Shown piece by piece: positions 1 to 10,871 of a stretch of 64,000 nucleotides of DNA. Position 1 is the first letter of the stretch. Every line of letters starts with the position of its first letter. The stretch comes from Carnegiea gigantea. Taxonomy: Eukaryota; Streptophyta; Magnoliopsida; Caryophyllales; Cactaceae. The notes beneath the pieces were generated by a model, which saw only the letters and a list, made by a program, of their open reading frames with translations, searched no databases and was not told the DNA's origin. The stretch covers positions 334,733 through 398,732 of the forward strand of contig JAKOGI010000110.1 of the NCBI GenBank assembly GCA_029747015.1. Reading direction: 5' to 3'. The position numbers and the translations under genes were made by a program.

Positions 1-191
1 AATAAGAGAAGTAAACTCATTGTATCTCGCTCTAACGAGTCAGAAATCTCACCCGATCACCCCTGAACTGATAAATACTGTACAATTTTGATGGTCATTT
101 CAAAATAGTATTTGACACATCTGTGTGAACCATAGGAGGTTATGGGCCATGCTTTAAGACACTGCCTCCATAGTTAATGTGAATACATTTA

Positions 192-511
192 GGGGATGTT
201 CTTTTCGTTAGAAAATATGGATTGATAAATAGGTGAAGTTGACTGAGATTAGTAGAAGTGAGTTGAAGTAGGTTAAAGTAGGTATTTTTTTTTTGGTTGG
301 AGTATGTAAAAGTGGGTTGAAATTGGTTGAAGTAAGTTGAATTTTTTTTGTATGATGGATAGAAGTTGGTTAAAATAGTAAAAAGTGAATTGAAGTTGGT
401 TGAAATTGGTTGAAATTAATTTTTTTTATCGAAGTTTGTAAAGTGGGCTGAAATGGATTGATGTGGGTTGAGGTTGATAAATTTTAATTTACCAACGAAA
501 AGAACAGGGTT
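192..511. mobile_element. MITE-like element with GTTCTTTTCGTT inverted ends
   Basis: The left end reads GGGGATGTTCTTTTCGTTAG. The right end, read on the other strand, is nearly the same (AACCCTGTTCTTTTCGTTGG). TTA lies just outside both ends and could be a 3-bp target duplication of the PIF/Harbinger kind, but the exact right boundary is uncertain. The interior is a degenerate array of GTTGAAGTAGG / GTTGAAATTGG-type units and has no coding potential. The superfamily assignment is an inference. Confidence 0.5.
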
Positions 512-529
512 TTAATAGATTTGTGGGTG

Positions 530-640
530 TCAATTAGCTCAATTAATAAAGCGTGTGAAAATTACTATTAGATATTAGAATTCAAATCTCATTCACATTA
601 ACTTTTGTATCCCCCTTTATAAAAAAAAATATATGTATCA
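530..640 (+). repeat. degenerate SINE-like fragment
   Basis: A TTAGCTCAATTAA segment resembles a tRNA-type A box. It is followed after about 35 bases by AGAATTCAAATCTC, which resembles a decayed B box, and then by an A-rich tail. This is the usual order in plant tRNA-derived SINEs, but the boxes are far from consensus, so the call is tentative. Confidence 0.28.
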
Positions 641-1039
641 CAAAATCATAAAAGCCCAATAACTTTTTTTGGGGGTTGGGGGGTGGGTTAGCCCAAGTAC
701 GGCCCATGGTTTTGCGTACTTCGGCTCAGCCCAGTTCTATTGGCATTGTTGCCTAGGAAAGATGTTTCCAAGCATGTTCCTGCATTTTCAACCTTGAACT
801 CAAGCCTGTTAACATTTTGTCCTTTGTTTACAAAAATCATTAATTCACTATTCTGTTGGCCTGGTGGATGATTTTCTTTTAATAAGACACCTAGTGCACA
901 CTCGTACTCAAATTAGGGCCAAAGCCACTAAATACGATTTCTTTCTACCTAATTACTCTCCATTGTGTTTGGGGGCCGTTCTTTTAATAGAGTTTTTTTA
1001 GAAGTTGTTATCAGAATAAGCCTATTTTTAGATAGAGAT

Positions 1040-1135
1040 ATCTATAGAGGTAAAGTTGCCTATATCCAGATCTCTCTAGATCTCGCATAACCGGAATCCA
1101 CACTGAGAGGTGTTGTTATTATTGTTATTGTTGTA
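1040..1135 (-). repeat. short interspersed repeat fragment (AACAACACC...GGATCT...GGCAACTTTACC family)
   Basis: Read on the minus strand, the segment has an AAC/AAT-rich start, an AACACCTC motif, a GATCTAGAGAGATCT core, and then ATAGGCAA with a CTCTATAG end. The same layout recurs at about 2095-2200, 30765-30880 and 55625-55715. It resembles the widespread plant SINE-type repeat carrying a GTACGCA-CCTTACC motif, but in decayed form. It lies just downstream of the aquaporin gene. Confidence 0.45.
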
Positions 1136-1534
1136 TTCGCTTTAAATTATAAATTCGTAATTATTTTTGTAAGAAACTCTTCTCATGGGAAATATGGCAA
1201 AAAATATACCCCCAAAAAAAAAGACATAATAGATATATCACCAGTGGGAATATACATGTTCACAAGACACAAGCCAATCCAATGAAGAAGGAAAGCCCAC
1301 AGCAAATGGGGCATAACAACAAACCACCTCAGAGGATCTTTTGTTTTTGAGGTTTGAGGCCATGACATCGCATACATGGATAACTTTGACATAAATACGA
1401 AGATAACGAAGGCTACAAAAAAAACAAAAAGAAAAATATAAAGCAAAGATCAAGAGCCTTGGTGAATAAAAGCAGGGCCGTTGGATTCAATCCATCAAAG
1501 ATGCACACTTCGACGACGACGATGATGAAGATGA

Positions 1535-3312
1535 TCAGCACTTGGATTTGAAAGGAATGGCCCTGATCACCACTTGATGGTACAGGGCTGCAAGTGCTGC
1601 CCCAATGAAGGGGCCCACCCAGAAAATCCACTGTAATCCAAAAAACAGAATACAAATTAGAAAAGATATCTCAGTTAGTGCGAACTCACACTTGATTAAG
1701 GTCACGTAGTCCTTCATTGATTAGTAGCTAATAGTAGGTAATAGACTTAGGTAAGAAAGCACTATCTTCAACTTTAAAATTCTTCCATATAGTCTTTTCG
1801 ACAACAAAGCTCATCTGACATAGTTGGAATATTCTAGAACCACTAATTATTCTTTAGTCTAATGGCTGAGATCTAACATACTACATATATAAAATCTTAT
1901 CAACAGGGATTAGGTAACATGTAAGATAATCTTTAGTGAATATCACTGTCTTTATCTCTTTCCAAGAATTAAAACAGAGAATTTAACTATGCAGAAACAA
2001 ATTATATATACTATTCTACTTAATTGTATCCAAGTTATTAGGCTGACTTTTTGATATTATATTATTGATGACTATTAAGTATTTGACATGATTTGCCTCT
2101 TTGTGGGTAGTGATATCTGTAAAGATAAAACCACTTACATATAAATATCTCCAAACTCTTCATAAACAGAACCCACATTGAGAGATGTTACTATGGCTGT
2201 TGTAAGCATAATTTGACATAATCTGTAGTGCTTTTAACTTTTAACGGTAAAATCTTAAAATTTTATATGTAAGTGGTGTTCAACCGGTTGTTTTCTTACA
2301 GATCTATTGACAAATAAAGGAATTAATGGCTCGAGTAGTAGTTGAACTTACGTGGTCATGCCATGCGTGAGGCTTGTTGTAGATGATAGCAGCACCAAGA
2401 CTCCTGGCTGGGTTGATACCGGTGCCAGTGATGGGGATGGTGGCCAAGTGAACCAAGAACACCGCGAACCCAATTGGCAATGGTGCCAAGAGCTACATTA
2501 ATTAATTAATTAATTAATGCACATCAATTCAATTGGAACAAATGAACAAACCTAGTAAATTAAATGTTCTGGGATGACAAATTATTCTTGTTTACTTACA
2601 GGAACGTGAGAGTCCCTAGCATTTCGCTTGGCATCAGTGGCGGAGAAGACAGTGTAGACGAGGACAAAAGTACCGATGATCTCAGCCCCAAGACCGTCAC
2701 CCTTGGTGTAGCCATGGTTAACCGCGTTGGCGCCACCGCCCAACAACTGGTATGGACCAGGCTGGAACCCCTTGACCACACCAGCCCCGCAAATGGCACC
2801 CAAGCACTGCATCACCATGTAGAAGACTGCCCTCGTCAAGGACAACTTCCTTGCCAAGAACAGCCCTAGTGTCACAGCAGGGTTTATGTGACCTCCTGCA
2901 ACCAGTAACGTTCATATTTCAACCTCATTATTAATTCTCTTATTTTAAAAAGAAAAAGGTAAGTATAAAATTTGAAAGAGATGGGACCTGAGATTCCAGC
3001 AGTGCAGTAAACGAGGGCGAAGATCATGCCACCAAAGGCCCAAGCAATGCCCTGAATGCCAACAGAGGCACACTTGGAAGGGGCGCGGTTAACCCCCATA
3101 ACAGTGAGGACGGATATGTAGAGGAACAAGAAGGTGGCAATGAACTCGGCAATCCCTGCCCTGTAGAAGGACCATGAAGTCAGCTCTCCCGCCTCAAACA
3201 GTGGCGCCGGTGGTGGCTCCTTGTAGTCTCTGTCCTGCGCCGCCGTACCCAGTGGCTGCCTCTCTGAGAACTTGTTGGCTCCTAGTCGCACATCCTCTTC
3301 TTTTCCCTCCAT
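1535..3312 (-). CDS. PIP1: PIP1-type plasma-membrane aquaporin
   Basis: This is a water channel of the plasma membrane intrinsic protein family, PIP1 group. There are four exons, read from high to low: 3312-2988, 2895-2600, 2492-2352 and 1630-1535. All junctions are GT-AG and in frame, and the product is 285 aa, the normal PIP1 length. The long hydrophilic N terminus ([19 protein letters not shown]) is diagnostic of PIP1. Both pore NPA motifs are intact (residues 113-115 and 234-236). The aromatic/arginine filter residues of a water-selective PIP are visible (His222, Thr231, Arg237), as is the loop-A cysteine (Cys81). The C terminus is short and ends KSKC, with one extra Cys. Six membrane segments are expected. 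Intron 3 (1631-2351) holds a SINE-like fragment. A TATA box and a CT/GA tract lie upstream. Nothing suggests loss of function. Confidence 0.95.
2095..2200 (-). repeat. SINE-like repeat fragment inside aquaporin intron 3
   Basis: The minus strand reads TAACATCTCTCAATGTGGG, then a GGAGATAT core, then TATCTTTACAG. This matches the layout of the fragments at 1040-1135 and 55625-55715. It lies entirely within the third intron of the PIP gene and in the same orientation as the gene. Confidence 0.45.
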
Positions 3313-3332
3313 ATTGCCTTCTCTTCTCTCTC

Positions 3333-3335
<3 letters not shown>

Positions 3336-3372
<37 letters not shown>
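3336..3372. repeat. (CT)n microsatellite in the aquaporin 5' leader
   Basis: This is an uninterrupted CT dinucleotide run of 37 bases. On the transcribed strand it is a GA tract, located 24 bases upstream of the start codon. GA/CT tracts are common in plant 5' leaders and core promoters. Confidence 0.85.
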
Positions 3373-3375
<3 letters not shown>

Positions 3376-3433
3376 TTGTTGTGAGACTGTGGAATGTGGA
3401 TTGATGGCGAGGGAGGGAGTGAGGAGCGATGGG

Positions 3434-3440
3434 TTTTATA
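3434..3440 (-). promoter_or_regulatory. TATA box of the aquaporin gene
   Basis: The minus strand reads TATAAAA about 120 bases upstream of the start codon, directly preceded by CCAAT. The position fits a transcription start near 3405 and a leader of roughly 90 bases. Predicted from sequence only. Confidence 0.55.
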
Positions 3441-6400
3441 ATTGGATGATTAGTGGTGGGTTGTCAATTCTCCAAGCTTTTAGTTTGTTTAATTTTATCA
3501 TTATATTTTCTTATCCTGGACCGACCATTCATCATTATGCTTGGTTCTTTTTTTTAAATTTGTTTGCTTTGGGACCTTTTTTTCCCCAATAATTGTATGA
3601 CTCTTTAATAATTAATACATCGATACTAAGTTTTGCTTATATTATTCAGTATGATAATAACACTCATATGCTATGTTTTATGGTTGGCGAGAACAATGGG
3701 ATGGAATAAAACGGTAGAAATATTTTAAAGAAGTGCTAGTTCACTCTGTAATCATTTTTTCAACTTAAGTTAAATGCGGTGACTTCTAGTAAAATGTCTT
3801 ATAAAAGTATAATCTTTTTTGTTTTTTTCCGGAGTGAAGTGAGATTTTGAATTAGCCTCTGACAAAATATATCTTATGGTTGTAATTTATATATGCGAAG
3901 CTAGGCTGCCAATTCAATCCATCTCTTTCCATTGCCCTAATTGTGAATTTTGTTGCATTTATGATTAAATTTAATTCAGATTGAGCAATAATAAACTACA
4001 ACTCAATCATATAATCTACCTAATATCATCTTTAGGGTAATTTCAATTAAGCTAGCTGTTGTCAACAGATTGTTGTGACTGTCACAATCTCTTTTGTGTT
4101 AGATGGCGCATAAAATATTGCGTCTTATGTTGTCATGAAAACGACAATTGGACTTGTTTGTAAGGAGTGGCCCTCCCCCTCTTTCTGAGGTGGGCAAATG
4201 AGGACCGCGCAAAATGAGTACTCCTAGTTAATGGACAGCGTTGGTGTGGTGGTGGTCGCCGTCCATCTTATTGGAATAATGGACAACAATATACGTCTGT
4301 AAAATATTTTGTAAGTATTTTGTTTTAGTTAAAATTAATTTATTAAGAGATTTAGAATTATCAAATTTTTAATAGTTATAGTTAATTACAACTTGTGAAG
4401 TCGTAGCATGTATTGGCTATGCCTGCTAGTACAAATGATATCATACTCGGATCAATGCTATCCCGAAGATACTTTATATGTATAATTTTATAATCATAAA
4501 AATTTATAGATAAAAAGATGATTTAATATAATTTGTAAGTGCTGATACTCTTCGAATATTCAATCATTCCATTTTTTTAATTAAATACATCGTAATATAA
4601 ATTTTTTTATTAGACAAGGCATTTAAGAAATGTCGAAATGTCTTGTAATAAGATATTTACCATTTTGCTAGATCATTGGTTCATACATGAGAAGAAATAT
4701 CTCTTACATTTGACGTAACTTGTAAGACATTTTATGAAATGTCTATTATAAAATCTGTAATTTAATTACTACTCGTTTTTTAATTTATTTCATCTTACAA
4801 CTTTTCTTTTGACCGTAGGGAAAATATAAAATAGATGAAAACTTTAAACTCAAGTCTCTAAAAATGCATCCGTATGTAAGTTTCATCTAAAAAATTGCGT
4901 GCATTTAACTGTATATGACTAGAAGAAGCTACGATCAGAAGGTTGCATTGAGTTTATAACATCCAAAAAACTTAATCAATTTTGAGTCCTTTTGGTTTTG
5001 AAATTACGTAAATGTTGAATTCTAAGACACCCTTATGGTTTGGGGAAAACATGGCCAACCAAGATTTGGCTAGCTAGAGACAGAGCATCTTTATCATCAG
5101 TCATGAGACAAACCCAGCTAATTTTAGCTAATTGTGGATTTTCTCTTACTAATCTCTGTTGTCCTCAGTAGACCATTAGTTTGGTCCTCAATAGCTCTTA
5201 TCTCATCAATTATATAGTAAATAGAATTTTAAAAGGCCTAGGTACAAAAATGCAAATGTAAGAATACAACAATATGCTAGCTAATTAGGCTTGGAGTAGG
5301 AATGATGATAGCACCGCAGATAAGAAGCGCGAATAAAATACACAGTACGGTTGTACAGCTGTCTTCGATTCATTTATCTAGTGTTAATCTCATTAAATTA
5401 GTGGCTAATCAATGAAATAAAAGTCACTTTCCCTCCAAATCTTGTCAGTTAATTGAAAGGAGGCTTCTTTATTTTAATCAATAACGTTGTTCACAATAGT
5501 GTTTTAGATGTATGGCTGAAATCTGTCTTTGGGTAATTAACATTTTTTCCAAAAAGTATTGAAACATGTTCTTAAATAAAAACTCAAATTTAAACTGTGA
5601 GGTCATATCATACAATAATTAGTATTTATTTCAGAACAAATTTTGTTATCATTCTCTTAATCAATCAATTAATTATTTCACTAATTAGTAAGAATTCTAT
5701 TTTCTTTTCTTTTAAAATTTAAAAAAATCATTTGCTTTATGACCTCTGATTGGCCAGGAAAAACATATGTAGCAAATTTAAAAATTCGTTAATGTTGGCG
5801 GCTTGTTGGTCCAATACAGTTAAACCCAACCAAATTAGAATCTCTTTCTCTGTTGGGCCATTAATCTCAATAGCTATTAAGAACAATGGACAATCCATTT
5901 TAGTTGGGCCTCTATATCTGTTGGTCCATGTTAGTTGGAAGGCTCCCATCAATGGATTTCCTAATTCGTGGACAACTCATGATTTCAACTGGCCACAGCC
6001 TACGGTTCAAACCAGGCTGCATTTGAAAATTGACCAATGGGCCCTTGTTGTTGTCAATTTATTAAAAGTGCCTAATTCAAATCAAAACCAAATTACAAGT
6101 TCCTCAAAGCGATCAAACTCGAGGGACAAAATTTTTTTTTTTTTTTTTTGGGTGGTCTAGATAATCCATTTAATTAAAATCAAATTACTATTGGTATATG
6201 ACGGGTAAAATTTTCCATCATAGGTTTTTTTTAAAAAAAAAAAAATTTATACTACTACCATCCATTGCTCAGTGATCACCATTCTTCATCCTATTCAGGC
6301 CGACTCGCTTTCGCCTCCTCCCAAATTGATCAGTAATCACTAGTCTTCCCCATATCCAGACCCACTCCCTCCCCCCCTCCCTGGGGAAAAAAGAAAAAGA

Positions 6401-6500
6401 AACTAAAAAATGTAAACCTGAAACAATACCCTGGACAGATTAGTGATAACCTAATGTTCAATTCATCCAAAGACGAAAAGGATACCATATTGTTCAACAG
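3441..6500. other. intergenic, no gene recognised
   Basis: This is AT-rich DNA with no convincing coding region. An open frame on the plus strand (5750-6160) ends in a homopolymer and has no recognisable domain. The stretch at about 4280-4760 looks like a diverged copy of the sequence at 19420-19710: both share an AAATTTTTAAT block and a later AAGATATTTA-CATTTTGCT block. Confidence 0.5.
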
Positions 6501-6594
6501 TATGTGCACAGCAGGATCTTAGGTCAATGTTCAATTCATCCCCAACTACTATGTGATTTTGAAATTGTTTTTTTCACGTACATGGGCAAATTAA

Positions 6595-7560
6595 CCACTG
6601 TGTAGTACATGTAGGCTATACTATACACGGTTAGCCTCTTCAAAATCATGATACTGACACCGCCGCAAGAGTTGCATCCTGGTAACTTCGTTGAGTTGTA
6701 CCCTGGAGTGTCTAATAGTTGACTCGGAGTCGCATAGAATTTCATCATAAGTTTCATAGCTAGCTTCAGAGACTTTGCAGGCTGATTCTTCATTTACTAT
6801 ATACCCTTGTCACTGTTTTGTCTGTTTGGATCTAAGGCAAACTCTATCTGTATCGATTGTAGGTGATATCGGTTCAACTCAGAATCAGCAGCATGAGAGG
6901 TCACAGCCTGACAAGAAACCAATATGTGAACAGATTTGTTGCTGAATTTGGGATGATGCCCTTGCTTTCAATTTCCATTAGAGCTGTCAATAGTCAGAAT
7001 GTCTGCTTTTGGTAAAGTGCACTTCTGGCCTAAAACTATTCATTTTTTGTTCTGCATAGTTGAGTGTTTTGTCATTATTTCTTGGTTGCTTCCACTTCCA
7101 TGTATGATGTTGGAAAAACATATCAGAAACATATAATTCTGGGTTAGGATTTTTCATAGTAAATAGATCAGATGCTTCTGTTGTAGCTGATGAGTCAGTT
7201 TTCCTTTGACTATGAGATGTTTTGTATTTCTTCTTTTCTTCTCGGCCGCACTTATCCCATCTCTTTTCAAGGGAAAATACCTTATCAACATTTTTGCGAA
7301 CAAACTGAGCAGCATCTGCTCTAAAGTCTTTACCAAAAAGCCTTACAACGGGAATGAATCAATAATCATTTTGTCTTTCGATAGAAGAATCAAACTTCAT
7401 GTTATTGTCGCAATAATTTGTCTCTCTAGTTTGGATGTTTTTGCCTACCAGCACTGCTGGGGCATACTGCGAATGAAAATATCTTTGCTGAATTATGTAT
7501 TGGTCTCTAGATGAGGTATCTGTGATGCAGGTTTGAGCTCCTTTCTCATATTTTTCCTGT
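6595..7560 (-). pseudogene. decayed gene of unknown identity
   Basis: On the minus strand, one frame from about 7560 to 6987 stays open except for a single stop near 7370. It gives lysine/serine-rich, protein-like text, for example KKYKTSHSQRKTDSS and ELYVSDMFFQHHTWKW. Further downstream (6900-6600), two more protein-like pieces sit in different frames (for example ELNRYHLQSIQIEFALDPN and then QLNEVTRMQLLRRCQYHDFEE). The frame change near 6805 and the internal stop could be mutations or unrecognised introns. A possible acceptor (TACAG) precedes the upstream piece. I do not recognise the family. It may be a gene relic, or a living gene whose intron structure I misjudge. Scattered, similarly broken minus-strand text continues to about 8130. 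Confidence 0.35.
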
Positions 7561-8975
7561 ATTATATTTATTTTTGTATGCTCTTACTTGATGTGGACTT
7601 TTTCAAGCCTTAGCCATTTCCTTATCCAATAAACTGGGGTGGTTATGTAATTCTAGAAGTGGCCCTTCGAAGTCTCGAACTATTTATCATGTCAGAAACA
7701 CACGTAAACTCTCCTACTGGATTAGGAGAGACAATGATCAGAAGAGTCTGAAACACTGGTGGTCCAGTACCAGAGTAGGGACAGGAAAAAGTGCATCAAA
7801 ATATCAAATAATTGGGCAAATAACGTGACTCGAAAGATTGCTACGATAGATTTCGAGTCCAGATATGTTGACGGATATTCTTCAAGATAGTAAGAGCAAG
7901 CAGAACAACAGATAGGAGTGTACATAATTCCAGTAACTTAGTGAAGTCTAACCAGGGGCATTTATCAATGCAGTCGCTGGTGAGGTGGACGGAGAAATAT
8001 CTTTCAAAAATTATCGATGTCTGCTCCACGTATGCATGCCAGATCAAGCCTGTTGATTGGGGGAGAATGCGTCTTTCATGCAGTCGCTATGATATGGCGA
8101 TTGCAGATGTGCAGAGGTTGCATGATCGGTACGGATAGTTACAGCTGCTTAGGAGAACTGCTCCTTGTTTTGGATGTCCTAACTGTGCAGAGGCCATACA
8201 GTCTTCATGTTGGTTGAAAGTAGATCTTACACAGATAACCCCTGTCTGGTTCCCTGAATCAAAATTAAACTGGACTTAGACCCAAAATAAGGCAGTTTAA
8301 TTTCAGTGTGAGCCTAGGTGAACCCAACACAACCAATACCAGCTTGAAATTTTCCTGGCCAATTCACTAATTGCTTTTTCCTGACAAATTTGCAGATAAA
8401 TAAAGGCGACATGGCTGACGGTGACCAATATAAGGAACATGGCCGAACTTGGAATGAGCCAGATTCAATCCGATACACATAAACCCATTTTTGACTGAAA
8501 ACGACATGCGTTCTAGAGCTATACTAGAGACTGAACCCAGAAGTAAGAATTAATGCACACTAACGTGAGTTGAATGTAGGGTGCGTTATTATTGTCATTG
8601 CCACAATTGGGTTAGATTTTTACAAGTTGCACACTAGAATCAAAACCACCACAATTATTAGACTCCAAATGCGATGGGTAAATACTATTACTGGAACCCC
8701 CAATCCCCACCAATAAACCCACCCACTTAGATCTAGAAATGGCCATTTTTGACGGACTCAGAGAATTGGAACAGTCTCATTAAATCTTGTTGCATGAAAA
8801 AAAAGTTTCGAGTGTGCATGTCCAATTTTAAAGAATGAATGTATTGTTGAATAAAAGATTTTTACTCCAATGACAATCAGACAACGGAGATATCAACATG
8901 CTCCCATTTGACAAAGTGGAATCTTGGATTCACAAAGTGGGGACTATTCATTTATGACAACAAATTGCTTGATAG

Positions 8976-10354
8976 TGTTGAGAGTACACGAACACAAGAG
9001 GGGGGTGAATTGTGTTGGCCGATTTTTCAGAGTTTCTGGGAACACCCTCAAGAACAGTTCGGAAAGAGTGTTTGCAGTGAACCAGAAATGGAATAGCAGT
9101 GGAAAGTAAACAAAATGTATACGGTGTTTTTACGTGGAAAACACCTCTGACCCAACTGAGGTGAAAAACCACGACCTACCATTGTAGAATTTTCACACAC
9201 TTCCACTATACAGGCCAAATACGTTACGGAAGTAACCTACACCGTTACAAATGTAATTCTCACGTAACCGTCTATCCCAAGACAAGTTACACCACGTCCA
9301 AAGTCTCCCTAAACTTGGACGCACTCAATTCTCACTGATGAAAGGAGAGAAAAAATGAACACCTCACTTTAAGTGCTTCTAAATAAGCAAGGGTAAGGTA
9401 CAATTGAGCGCCTAGTATGCCAATGAAAGGACTCGAATTTTCCCTCACTTTAGACGGTTTTCTTTCTGAAAAATATATCTCTTTGAAGCACTTGAAATGC
9501 CTTGAAAACCAATGTCACACTCCACCAAAAATTGAAGGAGAGAAGTTACTTAAATAAGAATGTGGGATAAAACAATATTAATTTTTTACTGTATTTGTGT
9601 CGCAAGGATATTAGTTTTACCCACTAAATACTTGTGCCTCAAGACTTGGTAACTCACCCACTAACAGCTTGAGCCGCAAGGATAAATGAGTACCACAAAT
9701 TTCCAGCAGCTAAGCCCACAATTTTCTCCACCTATTAGTCACATTCTAAAAATAGGAGTTGTTTTACTTGGTGAAAAATTCACCCTAAAAAGTAGGCTAA
9801 AAACTCTCCCCAATATTTTCAAAGCCAAAAATAACTCTTTTGGACTCAACGACTACAGAAAATATATCTCAAATATTTCAAAAACGTCAGCCCAAAAATA
9901 AGGAAAAACCGTGAAATTCAGTTTTGGCTTAAAAACACACTGAACCCCGTTCTCAGAATAGTCTGATACAGTGTTCTGAGATATCTCAAAAACCATTCAA
10001 AGTAAATGTTAAATCAAGACCTTCTAATTGGCATATTAACAAGAATCTAATAAAATAAATACCAAACCAATGACTCTTGTTAATCAGCTGGACAGCTTGT
10101 ATACGTTTGACTTGTCGCTCCAAATGCTTTGACGCTTCTCAGAACTGTTCCTTGAGCTGTTCTGAAGTACTCCATGTTCTTTGATGCTCCCTGGGTCCTT
10201 GTCAGTCAGCTGCTCTGAAGAACTGTTTCTAGAACTGTTCTAAAACGATGTTCTGAAACACATGTACTTTCGAGCAACTGTTCTAAGATACTATTTTCAA
10301 ACACTTATTAATCAAGCAAGATATTTCAAAAATATTTTCCGGATCCTGTCAACA
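8976..10354. mobile_element. candidate solo LTR or non-autonomous LTR element
   Basis: The segment begins TGTTGA and ends TCAACA, the TG...CA inverted ends of an LTR, and is about 1.38 kb long. Near the left end is AAGAGGGGGGTGAATTG, and about 130 bases later TTTTTACGTGGAAAACACC followed by AACCACGACCTACC. I recall these phrases from LTRs and LTR-derived repeats common in dicot genomes. The right half is rich in GTTCTGA/GAACTGTTCT motifs. No coding region is present. The five bases on each side do not match, so no target duplication supports the boundaries. Confidence 0.45.
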
Positions 10355-10871
10355 ACACATAACTCAAGCACAACCATATAGAGCATTACATTTGTGTTTG
10401 TTATCATCAAAACCTTATACAAGTATGAGGTCAACAATTTCCCAATAGGGTCAACATTGCTTAAGTATAGTTTGAGGAGATTTAGAAGTAAGCAGCCGTA
10501 TCTCTAATTAGTAACAAAGTTGTTTCTAAGAGAAAAGTAGGGACAGAACTACTTGAAGTCTTGAACCATACCAATAAGTGGGAGAAGGATTTCAATACTT
10601 TGAATTGCTTATGCTCATCAGAAAGTAACAGATTTGTGCGTTTACAATTTGCTCTCAAACAGCATACCAATACCACAAGGGCACTTAAGCTACGAATCCA
10701 AGAAGCCATAGGAATATAATACTCAAATGGCTTCATGACAGGAACCCTCACCTATAGGGAGGATACCCTTTTCGAATTCACTTCGGATTGAGAAGCCAAA
10801 ACCGGAAGAGCCAAACACATATTCACAGAACCAATCTGACCAAAAGTCCCAAACATCTGTGGCATTCCTCG

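Noticed and set aside
2564..2869. Open frame of 101 codons on the plus strand
   Set aside because: It is the antisense shadow of aquaporin exon 2.
5750..6160. Open frame of 136 codons on the plus strand
   Set aside because: No domain, ends in a poly-Phe homopolymer translation, and has no promoter or splice support.
10482..10751. Minus-strand open frame of 89 codons 3' of the TPR gene
   Set aside because: No recognisable domain; more likely 3' flank or untranslated region.
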